64,000 bases of DNA from Streptomyces venezuelae (GCF_008642315.1 NZ_CP029192.1:1116001-1180000), one strand, 5' to 3'; shown: positions 36,057-44,460, counted from the first letter of the stretch. Notes: a model not told the origin generated them from the letters alone. Translations and numbers: made by a program.

Positions 36057-36673
36057 CGCACCGCGGGCTCCGGCTCGGCGTCGGTCACCCGGCGCCGAGC
36101 CGCTGTGCCGAGTCGCTTGTAGAAGAGGGTCGTCGCGTGGAGGGCACCCGATGGGTCCGCCGCGTAGTCGGGGATGGTGCCGGCCTCGGTCCAGCCCGCC
36201 CTGCGGTAGACGGTCTCGGCGGGGCTGCCGGTCTCGGTGTCGAGGACGAGGAGGGTGACGCCCGCTTCCGCCGCCGCGTGTTCCGCGGCGGCCAGCAGGG
36301 TGCGGGCGAGGCCCTGCCCGCGGGCATCGGGGCGCACCATCAGCTTGGCGAGTTCGGCGCGGTGACGCCCATTGGGCTTGTCGGTGAAGGCGACGCTGAC
36401 GGTGCCCGTGATCCGCGAGTCGTCACGCTCCCGGCCCCGCGCCACCCAGACGGCGAGCCGTCCCGCCTCGACCACGGGCCCGAGCCCTCGCCACCAACCA
36501 CTCGCCGCGGCCCGGTCGAGCCCCGCGAGGAACCCCAGCGAACTGCCGCTCCGCACCGTGTCGACCAGCAGGTCGCCGAGCTGGTCCGCGACGGCGTGGA
36601 GACCGGCGGCGGTGAGGCGTTCGATGTGCGGGGCGTCGGCCGCCGGGCCGCCGGCAACCCGCGGCACGTTCAC
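36050..36673 (-). CDS. GNAT-family N-acetyltransferase
   Basis: 207 residues from GTG 36673, which overlaps the regulator stop by 4 bp (GTGA). GNAT core: LAKLMVRPDARGQGLARTLLAAAEHAA is the acetyl-CoA pyrophosphate-binding motif A (split over 36290-36350), followed by LLVLDTETGSPAETVYRRAGW, motif B. The substrate is unknown. The coupling to an XRE-cupin regulator is a common arrangement for small-molecule acetylation or resistance modules. Confidence 0.9.
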   Translation of the reverse strand: MNVPRVAGGPAADAPHIERLTAAGLHAVADQLGDLLVDTVRSGSSLGFLAGLDRAAASGWWRGLGPVVEAGRLAVWVARGRERDDSRITGTVSVAFTDKPNGRHRAELAKLMVRPDARGQGLARTLLAAAEHAAAEAGVTLLVLDTETGSPAETVYRRAGWTEAGTIPDYAADPSGALHATTLFYKRLGTAARRRVTDAEPEPAVRQ

Positions 36674-37239
36674 GGCTTGACCACCACGAGCGCGTACCGC
36701 ACCGCCTCCTCGCCCGCGCAGCGGAACCGGGACGCGCCCCACAGCCGGAAGCGCAGGCAGTCGCCGGTGCGCAGGCTGTGCGGCTCGCCCTGGACCGTGA
36801 CCTCCATGGCCCCTTCGAGCACCCAGATGTGCTGTTCGAGGCCGGGCACGGGCGGCCGGTCGTAGGCGATGTCGGCGCCCGGCTGGAGTCGGCCCTCGAC
36901 CAGTTCTCCGCGCATCCCGGTGCGGGGCGGCGAGACGGCCCAGCGCATGAAGCCCGCCTCGTCGTCCGCCCAGACCGCCTGGTCCACGGCGCGCACCAGC
37001 TGGGCGGGCTCCGCCTCCACTTCGCTGAGGAGCTGCGACATGGTCCGTTCGTAGACCACGCAGAGACGGTTCAGCAGCGCCGCGGTGGGGCTGATCTCCG
37101 CGCGCTCGGCGCGGGACAGGGTGGAGCGGCTGATCCCGCTGAGCTCGGCCAACTCGCCGAGGGACCAGCCGCGTTCGGCCCGCAGCTCGGAGAGCCGAGC
37201 GGCGAGGCGCGCGTCGACTCCCTCTCCATCTTGTTCCAT
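36670..37239 (-). CDS. XRE-family regulator with C-terminal cupin
   Basis: 189 residues from ATG 37239. The HTH_3 domain is clear (LSELRAERGWSLGELAELSG, ISRSTLSRAERAEISPTAAL), then a cupin sensor (GLEQHIWVLEGAMEVTVQGE, LRTGDCLRF). Such proteins control the adjacent gene and often bind the substrate or product in the cupin. The first gene of a two-gene operon with the GNAT enzyme. A promoter with TTGTCG (37275-37270) and TAGCGT (37252-37247) spaced 17 bp puts the transcription start at or one base from the ATG, so the mRNA appears leaderless. Confidence 0.9.
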   Translation of the reverse strand: MEQDGEGVDARLAARLSELRAERGWSLGELAELSGISRSTLSRAERAEISPTAALLNRLCVVYERTMSQLLSEVEAEPAQLVRAVDQAVWADDEAGFMRWAVSPPRTGMRGELVEGRLQPGADIAYDRPPVPGLEQHIWVLEGAMEVTVQGEPHSLRTGDCLRFRLWGASRFRCAGEEAVRYALVVVKP

Positions 37240-37275
37240 ATCCGGGACGCTATCCCGAATCCGGGACGTCGACAA
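37240..37275 (-). promoter_or_regulatory. Promoter and repeat operator of the XRE-GNAT operon
   Basis: -35 TTGTCG and -10 TAGCGT with a 17-bp spacer. The direct repeat ATCCGGGACG occurs at 37240-37249 and 37259-37268, on both sides of and overlapping the -10, with inverted CGGGA/TCCCG pairs between. This fits autoregulation by the XRE protein. Confidence 0.65.
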
Positions 37276-37332
37276 CTCCTCTATACGGGACAGCCGTTAG
37301 ACGAGGCATGCAAGTCCGGCCGCGAGCACGTC

Positions 37333-37428
37333 GGACAGATGTGAGAACGCCGCGTGCTCGCATCGCACGTTCGTCGAACAGATACCGGAGCTGACGCGCC
37401 GCTACGCGCGGCGGACGAAGGGTGGGCA
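37333..37428 (+). mobile_element. ISL3-family transposase remnant (N-terminal zinc-finger part)
   Basis: One plus-strand frame reads RCENAACSHRTFVEQIPELT then RRYARRT. That is the second half of the zinc-ribbon and the following helix typical of ISL3 transposases. No start, no catalytic part and no terminal repeats remain, so it is a dead fragment. Confidence 0.65.
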
Positions 37429-37438
37429 TGGCACCGCG

Positions 37439-38143
37439 TTACGGCCGCTTGGCCCTCGCCTTTTCGAGTTCCCGCAGGATGGCCGTTTCGTCTCGCCCCC
37501 GTACGGTCTCTTCCAGGCTGTGGCCGACGCGCTGGGAGAACCGCTCGCCCTTGGCGAAGTCGTCCTCGCTCAGCACCTGGCCGCACCACTCCCCTCGCCC
37601 CGCCACATGGTCGTCGAACGGCACGGCGGCGCCCTCTCCGAGAACCACCCAGTGGCCTGCGTCCCAGCGCAGGGCGAGGACATATGTGTGACCGGTCGCG
37701 AGCCGGGGTGCCTCCGGAGCCATGCTCTCGATTCGTTTGCCGTTCCGGTACACCGACCAGCCTGGCGCGGTCATCTCGAACTCGCTTCCCAGCTCATGCC
37801 GGGGGGTGGCGGCGGACCAGAGCACTTTCTCCTTTCGGAGCGTCAGTGCGCGGTCGATCGTGTACCGCACCGGCCCCTTGGCGACGTCATGCCGGTTGCT
37901 CTCGCGCTCGGCAGTCGGCAGCGCCACGACCACGTGGTCCGCGCCGGCCTTCCAGTCCGCTGCGCTCTGCGAGGGGTAGGCGTCGGCTGCGGCGCCGCAG
38001 CCCACCACGGTGCGAAGCCCTGTCCGGCCGATCAGTACGCCGGCAGTGATGCCGACGAGCGCCAGCATGGCTATGGCGGGTCTACCGGACAGCGGTTGGC
38101 GAACCGTGAACTGCAACTCAGATCTCCCGTTCGAGAACAGCAT
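37439..38143 (-). CDS. Hypothetical membrane-anchored or secreted protein
   Basis: 234 residues, family not recognised. One hydrophobic segment near the N-terminus (AIAMLALVGITAGVLIG, about 24-40) suggests a membrane anchor with the rest outside. The C-terminal part is charged and hydrophilic with LALRWDAGHWVVLGEGAAVPF and a terminal helix (ILRELEKARAKRP). ATG 38143 gives the anchor; no strong ribosome-binding site. It lies in a region of IS and RHS debris and might be an accessory of that system, which is speculation. Confidence 0.65.
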   Translation of the reverse strand: MLFSNGRSELQFTVRQPLSGRPAIAMLALVGITAGVLIGRTGLRTVVGCGAAADAYPSQSAADWKAGADHVVVALPTAERESNRHDVAKGPVRYTIDRALTLRKEKVLWSAATPRHELGSEFEMTAPGWSVYRNGKRIESMAPEAPRLATGHTYVLALRWDAGHWVVLGEGAAVPFDDHVAGRGEWCGQVLSEDDFAKGERFSQRVGHSLEETVRGRDETAILRELEKARAKRP

Positions 38144-38570
38144 TGGGCCATTCAGGTGGTACTGGTATTGATCACTTTCATGGCCGGTTGGTTCCGTGTA
38201 GGCGACAGCAAGTCACTGCCGACGGAGGCGCGGCTGCGAAGGAAGACGGGGCCTCGCACCGGCTGTTGAAGGACACGCCACGGCAGACGAAGGCTCCGTC
38301 GCGGCTGCGATTCGCTGCGGGAGCGTGCGTGGTTCGGCCATCGGCGGGGCAGGTGCCTGGCGGTAACGGCCGGGCTTGGCAGGGGTTTCGGCGGGCGGCA
38401 GCGGGGCGCGCTGGCGCCGTGCGAGCAGGGCAACGTCCGCGCCGGGCGGTACACAGGTGGCGCTCCCCTGGGGGCAGTGGCGCGGCTGGTCCGCGGGGGC
38501 CGACGGTTTCGTCAGGGCTTATGACGCCAGCAGGCTCAGCGCCTGGGCGGACGCCGATCAGGCTTCGGTC
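38144..38570. other. Non-coding stretch, no gene recognised
   Basis: Open frames on both strands have no recognisable motif and no good start. It probably holds the promoter of the minus-strand hypothetical gene and debris of an RHS gene. Confidence 0.4.
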
Positions 38571-39117
38571 GGTGACACGTACTTCCACAACGATCCGCTG
38601 GGATTGTCGGCGACCTCAACTGCCGGTGTGGACAAGGGCTTCAGTCGCGAGCCCGGGGGCACTCTGAACTCCATGCCCCGGGACGGAAAGAGCTACTTCC
38701 ACCTCGGCGACGCCATCGACTCCGTTGTGGCGGTCACCGACGAGGCCGGCGAGAAAGTCAACACATACTCCTACAGCCCGCGCGGCGGAGCCCATTCCAC
38801 GACCAATGAGAAGACCCCCAGCCCCACCGCTTCGCTGGCGGCTACCAGGACCCCACCGGCCTCTACCACTATGCGGCCCGCCACTACGACCCCAACATCG
38901 ACCGCTTCACCCAACCCGGCCCCTCCGGCCAGGAACGGAACCCCTACCTCTACGCCGAAGGGGACCCCCGTAAGCCGCAACGACCCCAGCGGCCTGGCCC
39001 CATGGGGGTTCAGCGGGGAAGTCTGCGCATTCGGAGGTTGCGTCGGAGGCGGTGTCAGCTTCAACGATGGCGGCGCGATTCATCCGAGCGCCTCAATAGG
39101 GCCCGAGAGGAAGAGAC
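38571..39117 (+). pseudogene. RHS-repeat protein, C-terminal core remnant with frameshifts
   Basis: Reads as the end of an RHS core in three frames. Frame 1 (to about 38800): YFHNDPLGLSATSTAGV, then FSREPGGTLNSM and KSYFHLGDAIDSVVAVTD. Frame 2 (about 38815-38970): RFAGGYQDPTGLYHYAARHY, FTQPGPSGQERNPYLYAEGD. Frame 3 (from about 38971): VSRNDPSGLAPWGFSGEVCA and a short variable tail. The order is that of intact RHS proteins (PxGL to DPSGL, then toxin), so at least two frameshifts broke it and the N-terminal repeats are missing. The family forms shells around C-terminal toxins. This copy cannot be functional as it stands. Confidence 0.8.
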
Positions 39118-39252
39118 ATGGCAGTGATGGATTTTGCTGCTCCAGGCGGTGGTCCTGGCCTACCGTTTTGGGGACAAGTAGCGTTCGGCGCCGCGGTAAT
39201 CGCCCTGGGCGTTCTCTTACTGCTGCGGTTGCGGCGCGATCGAGGCAAGTGA
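39118..39252 (+). CDS. Small single-span membrane protein
   Basis: 44 residues. ATG 39118 is preceded by GAGGAAGAG at good distance. One hydrophobic helix (FGAAVIALGVLLLLRL) and a basic C-terminus (RRDRGK). It directly follows the broken RHS C-terminus, the position where a cognate immunity protein would be. Function not established. Confidence 0.55.
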   Translation: MAVMDFAAPGGGPGLPFWGQVAFGAAVIALGVLLLLRLRRDRGK

Positions 39253-39405
39253 CAGCGTACTTTCCGCTCAGCGCTCTGCTGTACCACACCACGAGACTGG
39301 CCGAAGTGCCGAACAAGGGGAAGTGGCCCCGCCGCTCGGACTTCTCCCCGCGCGGCGGGGGTTGGCCTGTGCGTATGTACAGTCGGCGTCGCCGCGCAGG
39401 CGCTG

Positions 39406-39624
39406 GTGGAGCGGTCGGCGACCTCGGGGAAGGCCACCAAGCCCTACCGTTTCGCGGGCGGTAACCAGGCCCCCTCCGGTCTCCACCACTTGGGCAGGGC
39501 CTCAAGCGCGGCGCCAGCCGGGTGTTACGCAAAGAAGGCATGGGAAGACACCGACAACTCGCTCAAGGACAGAGCAAAGGACCTGAACAGCTGCCGCAAC
39601 CCGTATGCGTGGGCGCCGGAGTGA
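39406..39624 (+). pseudogene. Second RHS C-terminal fragment with toxin-like tail
   Basis: About 72 codons. It begins with an RHS core scrap (KPYRFAGGNQAPSGLHHLG, matching the conserved PYRFAGGYxDPTGLYHxG region) and continues into a short unique tail with two cysteines (GCYAKKAWEDTDNSLKDR, LNSCRNPYAW). No start codon with a ribosome-binding site belongs to it. It looks like a displaced RHS tip module left by recombination, with the next small gene as its possible immunity partner 13 bp downstream. Confidence 0.6.
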
Positions 39625-39637
39625 GAGGGAACAAAAA

Positions 39638-39856
39638 GTGAACCCGGAAGAGTCTGCCAGTCACGCTAAGAGCGCTTTGTGGTTTACCTGTTCACTCGCG
39701 GTTACGTTGAACCTGGCCGAAGAACTGTGGCATCCGCCCGGCACCGCCTGGCTCGTCTCACGCATTGCAGTGTCAGTCCTCTTCACAGCTGCTCTGATCG
39801 CATGCGTAGTGCTCTGGATAGTTCGGAGCCGGCAACGGAGAGTAAAGGCCGAGTAG
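39638..39856 (+). CDS. Small two-span membrane protein, possible immunity protein
   Basis: 72 residues from GTG 39638 with GAGAGGGA 7 nt upstream. Two hydrophobic segments (ALWFTCSLAVTLNLAEELW and AVSVLFTAALIACVVLWIV) and a basic end (RSRQRRVKAE). It sits 13 bp after the RHS-type toxin fragment and is followed 4 bp later by a strong terminator, so it is the last gene of a former toxin-immunity unit (inference). Confidence 0.6.
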   Translation: MNPEESASHAKSALWFTCSLAVTLNLAEELWHPPGTAWLVSRIAVSVLFTAALIACVVLWIVRSRQRRVKAE

Positions 39857-39860
39857 ACGT

Positions 39861-39890
39861 CGGCCCCGACCAGACACCTGGTCGGGGCCG
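39861..39890 (+). terminator. Strong hairpin terminator
   Basis: A perfect 13-bp stem (CGGCCCCGACCAG with its complement) and 4-nt loop, immediately after the stop codon at 39856. Confidence 0.85.
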
Positions 39891-40024
39891 CCGCATGTTC
39901 GCGGTCAGTTCCCGGCGAGCAGGTGAGGGCGCCTGGACCTGCACGCAGCGGGTAAGGGCATGTCCCTTCACGGCTATCCGCTCGACAGCCTCTCTACGAA
40001 GACGCGCCTCGATGTGACCCCACC

Positions 40025-40335
40025 TCATGAGCCCACTGCCCGCACGAACAAGTGGAAGCCGTTCATCTCGAACTTGAACGGCCTCGTGTCCAGCCCCCAG
40101 GCGTGCCGCCGATCGAACAGCAGGTTCGGGAAGTACACACTGACCGGGGTCCGTCCACGTTCACGACCCTTATGAAGAAGGCCTCCCGCGTGTAGGGGGG
40201 CGGATCACTGCGCGATGCCGTGCTGTGGACGTGGGGTCCCGAAAACGTGAGATCGGTACCAGACCGGCGGGCAGGGACGCTACGGATGCTGTATTGCTCG
40301 CCCTCCTCCAAGGTCACCTCGTCGGGCACCCCCAC
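40025..40335 (-). pseudogene. Frameshifted conserved-type hypothetical gene
   Basis: On the minus strand, protein-like sequence runs VTLEEGEQYSIRSVPARRSG ... YTREAFFIRVVNVDG, then jumps frame near 40140 to VSVYFPNLLFDRRHAWGLDT ... FKFEMNGFHLFVRAVGS and a TGA at 40027-40025. Neither frame alone is a convincing protein, but together they form one. The function is unknown. It is a broken remnant in the debris zone. Confidence 0.55.
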
Positions 40336-40456
40336 TGATGGAACACCAACTATTCATCCGCCGATCCGGCATGCCCGAAACCAATCGGGCTGCCACCGCA
40401 CCCGTCCCACGCGGCATGATGGCCTCCCTCAGCACCACACATCCCTGGGGGGGACC

Positions 40457-40873
40457 ATGAACCACCGCATCACCACCACCGGACTGCTTCTCGCGTGCGC
40501 TTTTGCGCTCACCTCCTGCTCATCGAGCGACGACAAGACCGACGCCGAACCGAAGCCCAAGCCGAGCGCCGCCGAGCCCACGCAGAAGCAGAAGGACGAC
40601 GCCGTCCGATCGGCCGGTCTGCCGCCGAAGCCCGACGCTGCCGAGCAAGCCAAGCTCATCCGGGCCCTACAGGCCGCAGCTCCGAACGTCGTCCGTTATG
40701 AGGACAGGGCCGTCGACGCCTCGCGGAACCAGTGCATGGCGATCAACGGCAAGGCGAAGCGCCTGAACTGGCTGGCGTCACAGCGCTTCACGTACAAGGA
40801 CGTGATGACGACAGAGGGGCAGGGCGCGAAGATCAACGAAGCCCTCCGGGCGACGGGCTTCTGCGAGGTCTGA
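40457..40873 (+). CDS. Putative lipoprotein of unknown function
   Basis: 138 residues. ATG 40457 follows a G-rich ribosome-binding stretch. The signal ends in a lipobox (LLLACAFALTSC, Cys near 21) with a serine/charged linker after it (EPKPKPSAAEPTQKQ). The globular part has two further cysteines (NQCMAI and TGFCEV) likely to form a disulphide. Family not recognised. A probable terminator follows. Lipoproteins of this kind can be immunity partners of exported toxins, but that is only context. Confidence 0.75.
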   Translation: MNHRITTTGLLLACAFALTSCSSSDDKTDAEPKPKPSAAEPTQKQKDDAVRSAGLPPKPDAAEQAKLIRALQAAAPNVVRYEDRAVDASRNQCMAINGKAKRLNWLASQRFTYKDVMTTEGQGAKINEALRATGFCEV

Positions 40874-40882
40874 CCCAGGAAC

Positions 40883-40911
40883 AAGCCCGGTTGCAGACGC
40901 GGCCGGGCCTT
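40883..40911 (+). terminator. Possible terminator after the lipoprotein gene
   Basis: An imperfect hairpin with AAGCCCGG and CCGGGCCTT arms, 10 bp after the stop codon, ending in a short T pair. Confidence 0.5.
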
Positions 40912-41259
40912 CGCATGCCCGAGGAGGCAGCAACGTCTCCTTCACCTATGACCCCGCCGCCCCGGACTGCGGCCGGCTTCGAGGGCCAGCGGTGTACAGC
41001 GCAGACGAAGACGTCGTCGACGAAGGCGGTGAAGACGTCCTTGTGTCTGGCCGGACGTGAAGAAGGTCAGCAAGCGCTTCAAAGGCGTTGGCACCTACGG
41101 ACTCACGTGTTGCGTCTGGAGGCCCGTTTCGGAGGCGGAGCCCAACGACGGCGCGTGGGGAGCGAGTTGCAGCACCTCAGCAAGTGCATGCGCGCGGGCG
41201 CAGCCCTGCCGGACTGGAAACGTCTACCTCTCGACCATCGGGTACGCGAAGGGAACAGC
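40912..41259. other. Probable decayed coding region, not identified
   Basis: About 350 bp. One plus-strand frame starts GGSNVSFTYDPAAPDCGRL, reminiscent of RHS-type repeats, and runs to a TGA near 41059; another reads KVSKRFKGVGTYGLTCCVW. Neither has a good start. It is interpreted as debris before the next small membrane gene. Confidence 0.35.
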
Positions 41260-41475
41260 ATGGGTGACACCAGTATCGACAGCCTTACGCAGCGCGTCCT
41301 CGTCTCAGTGACAACGGCAGTCGTTCTTGGGCTGGTTGCTGGGCTCTTGGTCCTCGTGGGCGGTACTCCGTTCTCGGGTGCCGTCGTTTTCGCAGGGTGG
41401 ACAGCTCTGTTGTGGGCGCCCATCGTCTTCGTTGGCACTCTGCTGTACGACACCTACAAGAAGCGCAAGACCTAG
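41260..41475 (+). CDS. Small two-span membrane protein, possible orphan immunity protein
   Basis: 71 residues. ATG 41260 has AAGGGA 6 nt upstream. Two hydrophobic helices (VLVSVTTAVVLGLVAGLLVLV and AVVFAGWTALLWAPIVFVGT) with a basic tail (YKKRKT). Size and topology match the protein at 39638-39856, though the sequences differ. Its place behind a decayed frame suggests another stranded immunity gene. Confidence 0.6.
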   Translation: MGDTSIDSLTQRVLVSVTTAVVLGLVAGLLVLVGGTPFSGAVVFAGWTALLWAPIVFVGTLLYDTYKKRKT

Positions 41476-41587
41476 CGCGGGTAGCCAGAACCGAGCCTGT
41501 CTCGGAGGCGAGGGCCCGTAAGTCCTCTCCCAGGCTGATGTCTTGCCCAAGGCACTCAGCAGCGAGATCTACTCAGTGGACTACTGC

Positions 41588-42481
41588 TCAGTCGTGCGCC
41601 GACGCCGCCCCCAACAGCCCCCTGACCCGCCCGGTCGCCTCGCGGAACTCCGGCGAGGCCAAGGTCTCCGCGTACCCCCGTTCCGGCGGCAGGCCGACCT
41701 CGATGATCTCCGTCACCGTGCCCGGGCGCGGGCTCATCACCACGACGCGGTCCGCGAGGTACACGGCCTCGGCGATCGAGTGCGTCACCAGGAGCACCGT
41801 GGTGCGGGTCTCGCGCCAGATGCGGTTCAGTTCGACGTTCAGCTGCTCCCGCGTCAACGCGTCGAGCGCGCCGAACGGTTCGTCCATGAGCAGCACGGGC
41901 GGCTCGTGCAGCAGCGCGCGGCACAGCGCCACCCGCTGCTGCATACCGCCGGAGAGCTCGTGCGGGTACGCGTCCTCGAAGCCGTCGAGCCCGGTCATGC
42001 GGATCAGGTCGTCGGCACGCGCGCGTGCCCGTTCCGCGGGGAGCCTGCGCATCTCCGCCTGGAGGAGGATGTTGCGGCGCGCCGAGCGCCAGTCGAGCAG
42101 GGCGGCGCGCTGGAACACGTACCCGATGTCGGGCCGCGGCCCCCGCACCCGCTCGCCGCCCAGGAGCACCTCGCCCGACGACGGCGTGAGGAGTCCCGCG
42201 ACGAGTTTGAGCAGTGTCGACTTGCCGCAGCCCGAGGGGCCGACGATGGCCACGAATTCGCCCGCGCCGACGTCGAGTGAGACGTCGCGCAGTGCGGTGA
42301 CGTCCCGTTTCTTCGTACGGAAGCGCACGGCGACATCGCCGATCCGCACGGCGGGTGCGGCCGTGCCCACGCCCGCCCCTACACTCGCGCCCACACCCGT
42401 AGCCACACCCGTGGCCACGTCCCCCGCCGCGTTCACCCGCGTGGGTCCGCCGTACTTGCCGAGCGTCGTGTCGTCGGGCAT
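41588..42481 (-). CDS. ABC transporter ATP-binding protein, nitrate/sulfonate/pyrimidine type
   Basis: 297 residues from ATG 42481. Walker A GPSGCGKST, Q-loop YVFQRAALLDW, signature LSGGMQQR, Walker B VLLMDEPFGALD and H-loop THSIAEA are all present. This is the SsuB/TauB/ThiZ-like subfamily. A Val/Gly/Ala-rich lead of about 40 residues precedes the ATPase domain. It is the last gene of a binding protein-ATPase pair, with only 2 nt between the stop of the binding protein and this start. It energises uptake through the permease encoded upstream. Confidence 0.93.
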   Translation of the reverse strand: MPDDTTLGKYGGPTRVNAAGDVATGVATGVGASVGAGVGTAAPAVRIGDVAVRFRTKKRDVTALRDVSLDVGAGEFVAIVGPSGCGKSTLLKLVAGLLTPSSGEVLLGGERVRGPRPDIGYVFQRAALLDWRSARRNILLQAEMRRLPAERARARADDLIRMTGLDGFEDAYPHELSGGMQQRVALCRALLHEPPVLLMDEPFGALDALTREQLNVELNRIWRETRTTVLLVTHSIAEAVYLADRVVVMSPRPGTVTEIIEVGLPPERGYAETLASPEFREATGRVRGLLGAASAHD

Positions 42482-42483
42482 GG

Positions 42484-43509
42484 TCACCCCTTGATCCCCT
42501 TGGCCGAATCCCAGTACTCCGTCACGGACTTGGGGTTCTTGACCAGGCCCGCCTCGGAGAAGACCTCGATGGTCTGCTTCCAGTCCGCTTCGGTGTTGGC
42601 CCCCGGCGCCTTGCCCTTCGTGGCGTCGGTGTGCAGCAGCGTCAGCGTCGTCTTGAACTGTTCCGACAGGACGTCCTTGGGCGGGAGTTGTTCGGATGCG
42701 CCCTCCATCGCCGCGACCGCCGGGCCCGGCTGCTTCTCGGCGGCCGCCCACGCCTCGCTGACCGCCGCCGTCATCCGCTTGGCCAGATCGCCCCGGCCTT
42801 GGAGGGTCTTGCTGCCGGCGATGAGGCCGTTGGAGTAGAAGTTCAGGCCGTGTTCGGAGAAGCGGAGGTACGAGACGTCCTTCTCGGCCTTGTTCCGCAT
42901 GGTGGGGCCCTGGTCGCTCGCGTAGCCGAGCAGCGCGTCCGTCTTGCCGGAGATCACCGCGGCGATCTTGCCCGCGGGGTCGGTGTTCTGGACCTTGACG
43001 TCGGAGAGTTCCATGCCGTTCTTCTCCAGGAAGATCGGGAACGTCTTGGTGAGCGCGTCGCCCGCCGTACCCGCCACCGTCTTGCCCTTGAGGTCGGCGG
43101 GCGACGCCACACCCTCGGCCTCGAAGGACTGCACGGACGCGGGCGTGGTCTGCAGGAACACCCCGAGGCTCTTCACGTTGACGCCCTGGTCGACTCCGGC
43201 GAGCACGGCAGGGGTGTCGGCCCAGCCGAAGTCGGTCTGTCCCGCGCCCGTCGCCTGCACGGTCTTCTGGGAGCCCTGGCCCGCCCTGATCTCCAGGTCG
43301 ATGCCGTGCTTCTCGAAGATCTTCTGCTTCTTGCCGTAGTAGAACGGCGCGTGCTCGCCGTACGGGTACCAGTTGAGGGTCAGGGTCGCCTTGTCCAGCT
43401 TCTCGCCGGAGGCGCTGGTGCTCGTCTTGTCGTCGTCGCCGCAGGCCGTCGCGGTCGCCGCGACGAGCGCCAGGGGGACGAGGGCGGTGAGGAGTCTGCG
43501 CGCGTGCAT
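42484..43509 (-). CDS. ABC transporter substrate-binding lipoprotein, NMT1/THI5 type
   Basis: 341 residues from ATG 43509 (GAAGGG 7 nt upstream). Lipobox VAATATAC at residue 23. The mature part starts like NMT1/THI5-type binding proteins (ATLTLNWYPYGEHAPFYYGK, then GIDLEIRAGQGSQKTVQATG), a class that binds formylaminopyrimidine/HMP thiamine precursors, taurine, sulfonates or nitrate. The LNWYP...HAPFY pattern is nearest the pyrimidine group, but no TPP riboswitch is seen and the regulator is LacI-type, so the ligand is left open. Confidence 0.88.
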   Translation of the reverse strand: MHARRLLTALVPLALVAATATACGDDDKTSTSASGEKLDKATLTLNWYPYGEHAPFYYGKKQKIFEKHGIDLEIRAGQGSQKTVQATGAGQTDFGWADTPAVLAGVDQGVNVKSLGVFLQTTPASVQSFEAEGVASPADLKGKTVAGTAGDALTKTFPIFLEKNGMELSDVKVQNTDPAGKIAAVISGKTDALLGYASDQGPTMRNKAEKDVSYLRFSEHGLNFYSNGLIAGSKTLQGRGDLAKRMTAAVSEAWAAAEKQPGPAVAAMEGASEQLPPKDVLSEQFKTTLTLLHTDATKGKAPGANTEADWKQTIEVFSEAGLVKNPKSVTEYWDSAKGIKG

Positions 43510-43562
43510 GGGACGGCCCTTCTCGCGTACGGAGGACATGGAGGGGGTGCGTCGGGCGGGGG

Positions 43563-44426
43563 TCAGTACGTGGTGGTCGCGCCCTGGTCCCTGCGGCTGG
43601 CGTGCCACGGGAGCAGCAGCTTCTCCGCGATCTCCACGATCGCGAACAGGACCACGCCGATGAGCGACATGACGAGGAGCCCCGCGAAGAGCATGGGGGT
43701 GTCGAGGTTGCCGTTGGCCTGGAGGATCACGTAGCCGAGGCCTTCGTTGGCGCCGACGAACTCGCCGACGACCGCGCCCGTGACGGCGAGCGTGACCGCC
43801 ACCTTCAGGCCGGAGAAGAGGTGCGGCAGCGACGCCGGGAAGCGGATCTTGAGGAAGGTCTGCCAGGGCCGCGCACCCATCGTGGCGGAGAGCTGCAGCA
43901 TCTCGGGGTCCACGGCCTTGAGTCCGGTGACCATCGAGATGACGACGGGGAAGAAGGCGATCAGGACGGCGATGAGGATCTTCGGGGCGATGCCGAAGCC
44001 CAGCCAGACGACGAACAGCGGGGCGATCGCGATCTTCGGCACGACCTGGGCGAAGAGCAGGATGGGGTAGAGGGTCTTCTCGACGGTGGTCGAGGCGACC
44101 ATCAGGACGGCGGAGAGGATGCCGACGGCCACGGCGATGAGGAAGCCGATCAGGGTCTCGTACGTGGTGACCCAGGTGTGCTGCCAGAGGTAGTCGGGCT
44201 TGTCGAGGATGACGTCGAGGGTGGCGCCGGGCGAGGGCACCAGATAGGCCTCGACCATCTCGGTGGCGGCGATCACCCACCAGGCGGCGAAACAGACGAC
44301 GAGGAGCGCGAGGGGGCGCCAGCTCTTCTCGGCCGCTTCGGCGGTACGACGCCCCAGACTCGGGCGTTCCCGTTCGGCGACCCCCGCCGTCTTCACAGGG
44401 GTTCCGGTCACGACGCTCTGGCTCAC
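43563..44426 (-). CDS. ABC transporter permease, SsuC/ThiX-like
   Basis: 287 residues, 6 transmembrane helices. BPD_transp_1 domain with the EAA loop LSATMGARPWQTFLKIRFPA that contacts the ATPase. Cytoplasmic lead of about 35 residues. GTG 44426 has GGGGAG 6 nt upstream. It is the first gene of the minus-strand operon permease, binding protein, ATPase, and is read divergently from the LacI regulator through a region holding tandem operators. Confidence 0.92.
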   Translation of the reverse strand: MSQSVVTGTPVKTAGVAERERPSLGRRTAEAAEKSWRPLALLVVCFAAWWVIAATEMVEAYLVPSPGATLDVILDKPDYLWQHTWVTTYETLIGFLIAVAVGILSAVLMVASTTVEKTLYPILLFAQVVPKIAIAPLFVVWLGFGIAPKILIAVLIAFFPVVISMVTGLKAVDPEMLQLSATMGARPWQTFLKIRFPASLPHLFSGLKVAVTLAVTGAVVGEFVGANEGLGYVILQANGNLDTPMLFAGLLVMSLIGVVLFAIVEIAEKLLLPWHASRRDQGATTTY

Positions 44427-44460
44427 GGTGAACTCCCCTGACGTTCGGCGGACTTCGGAG

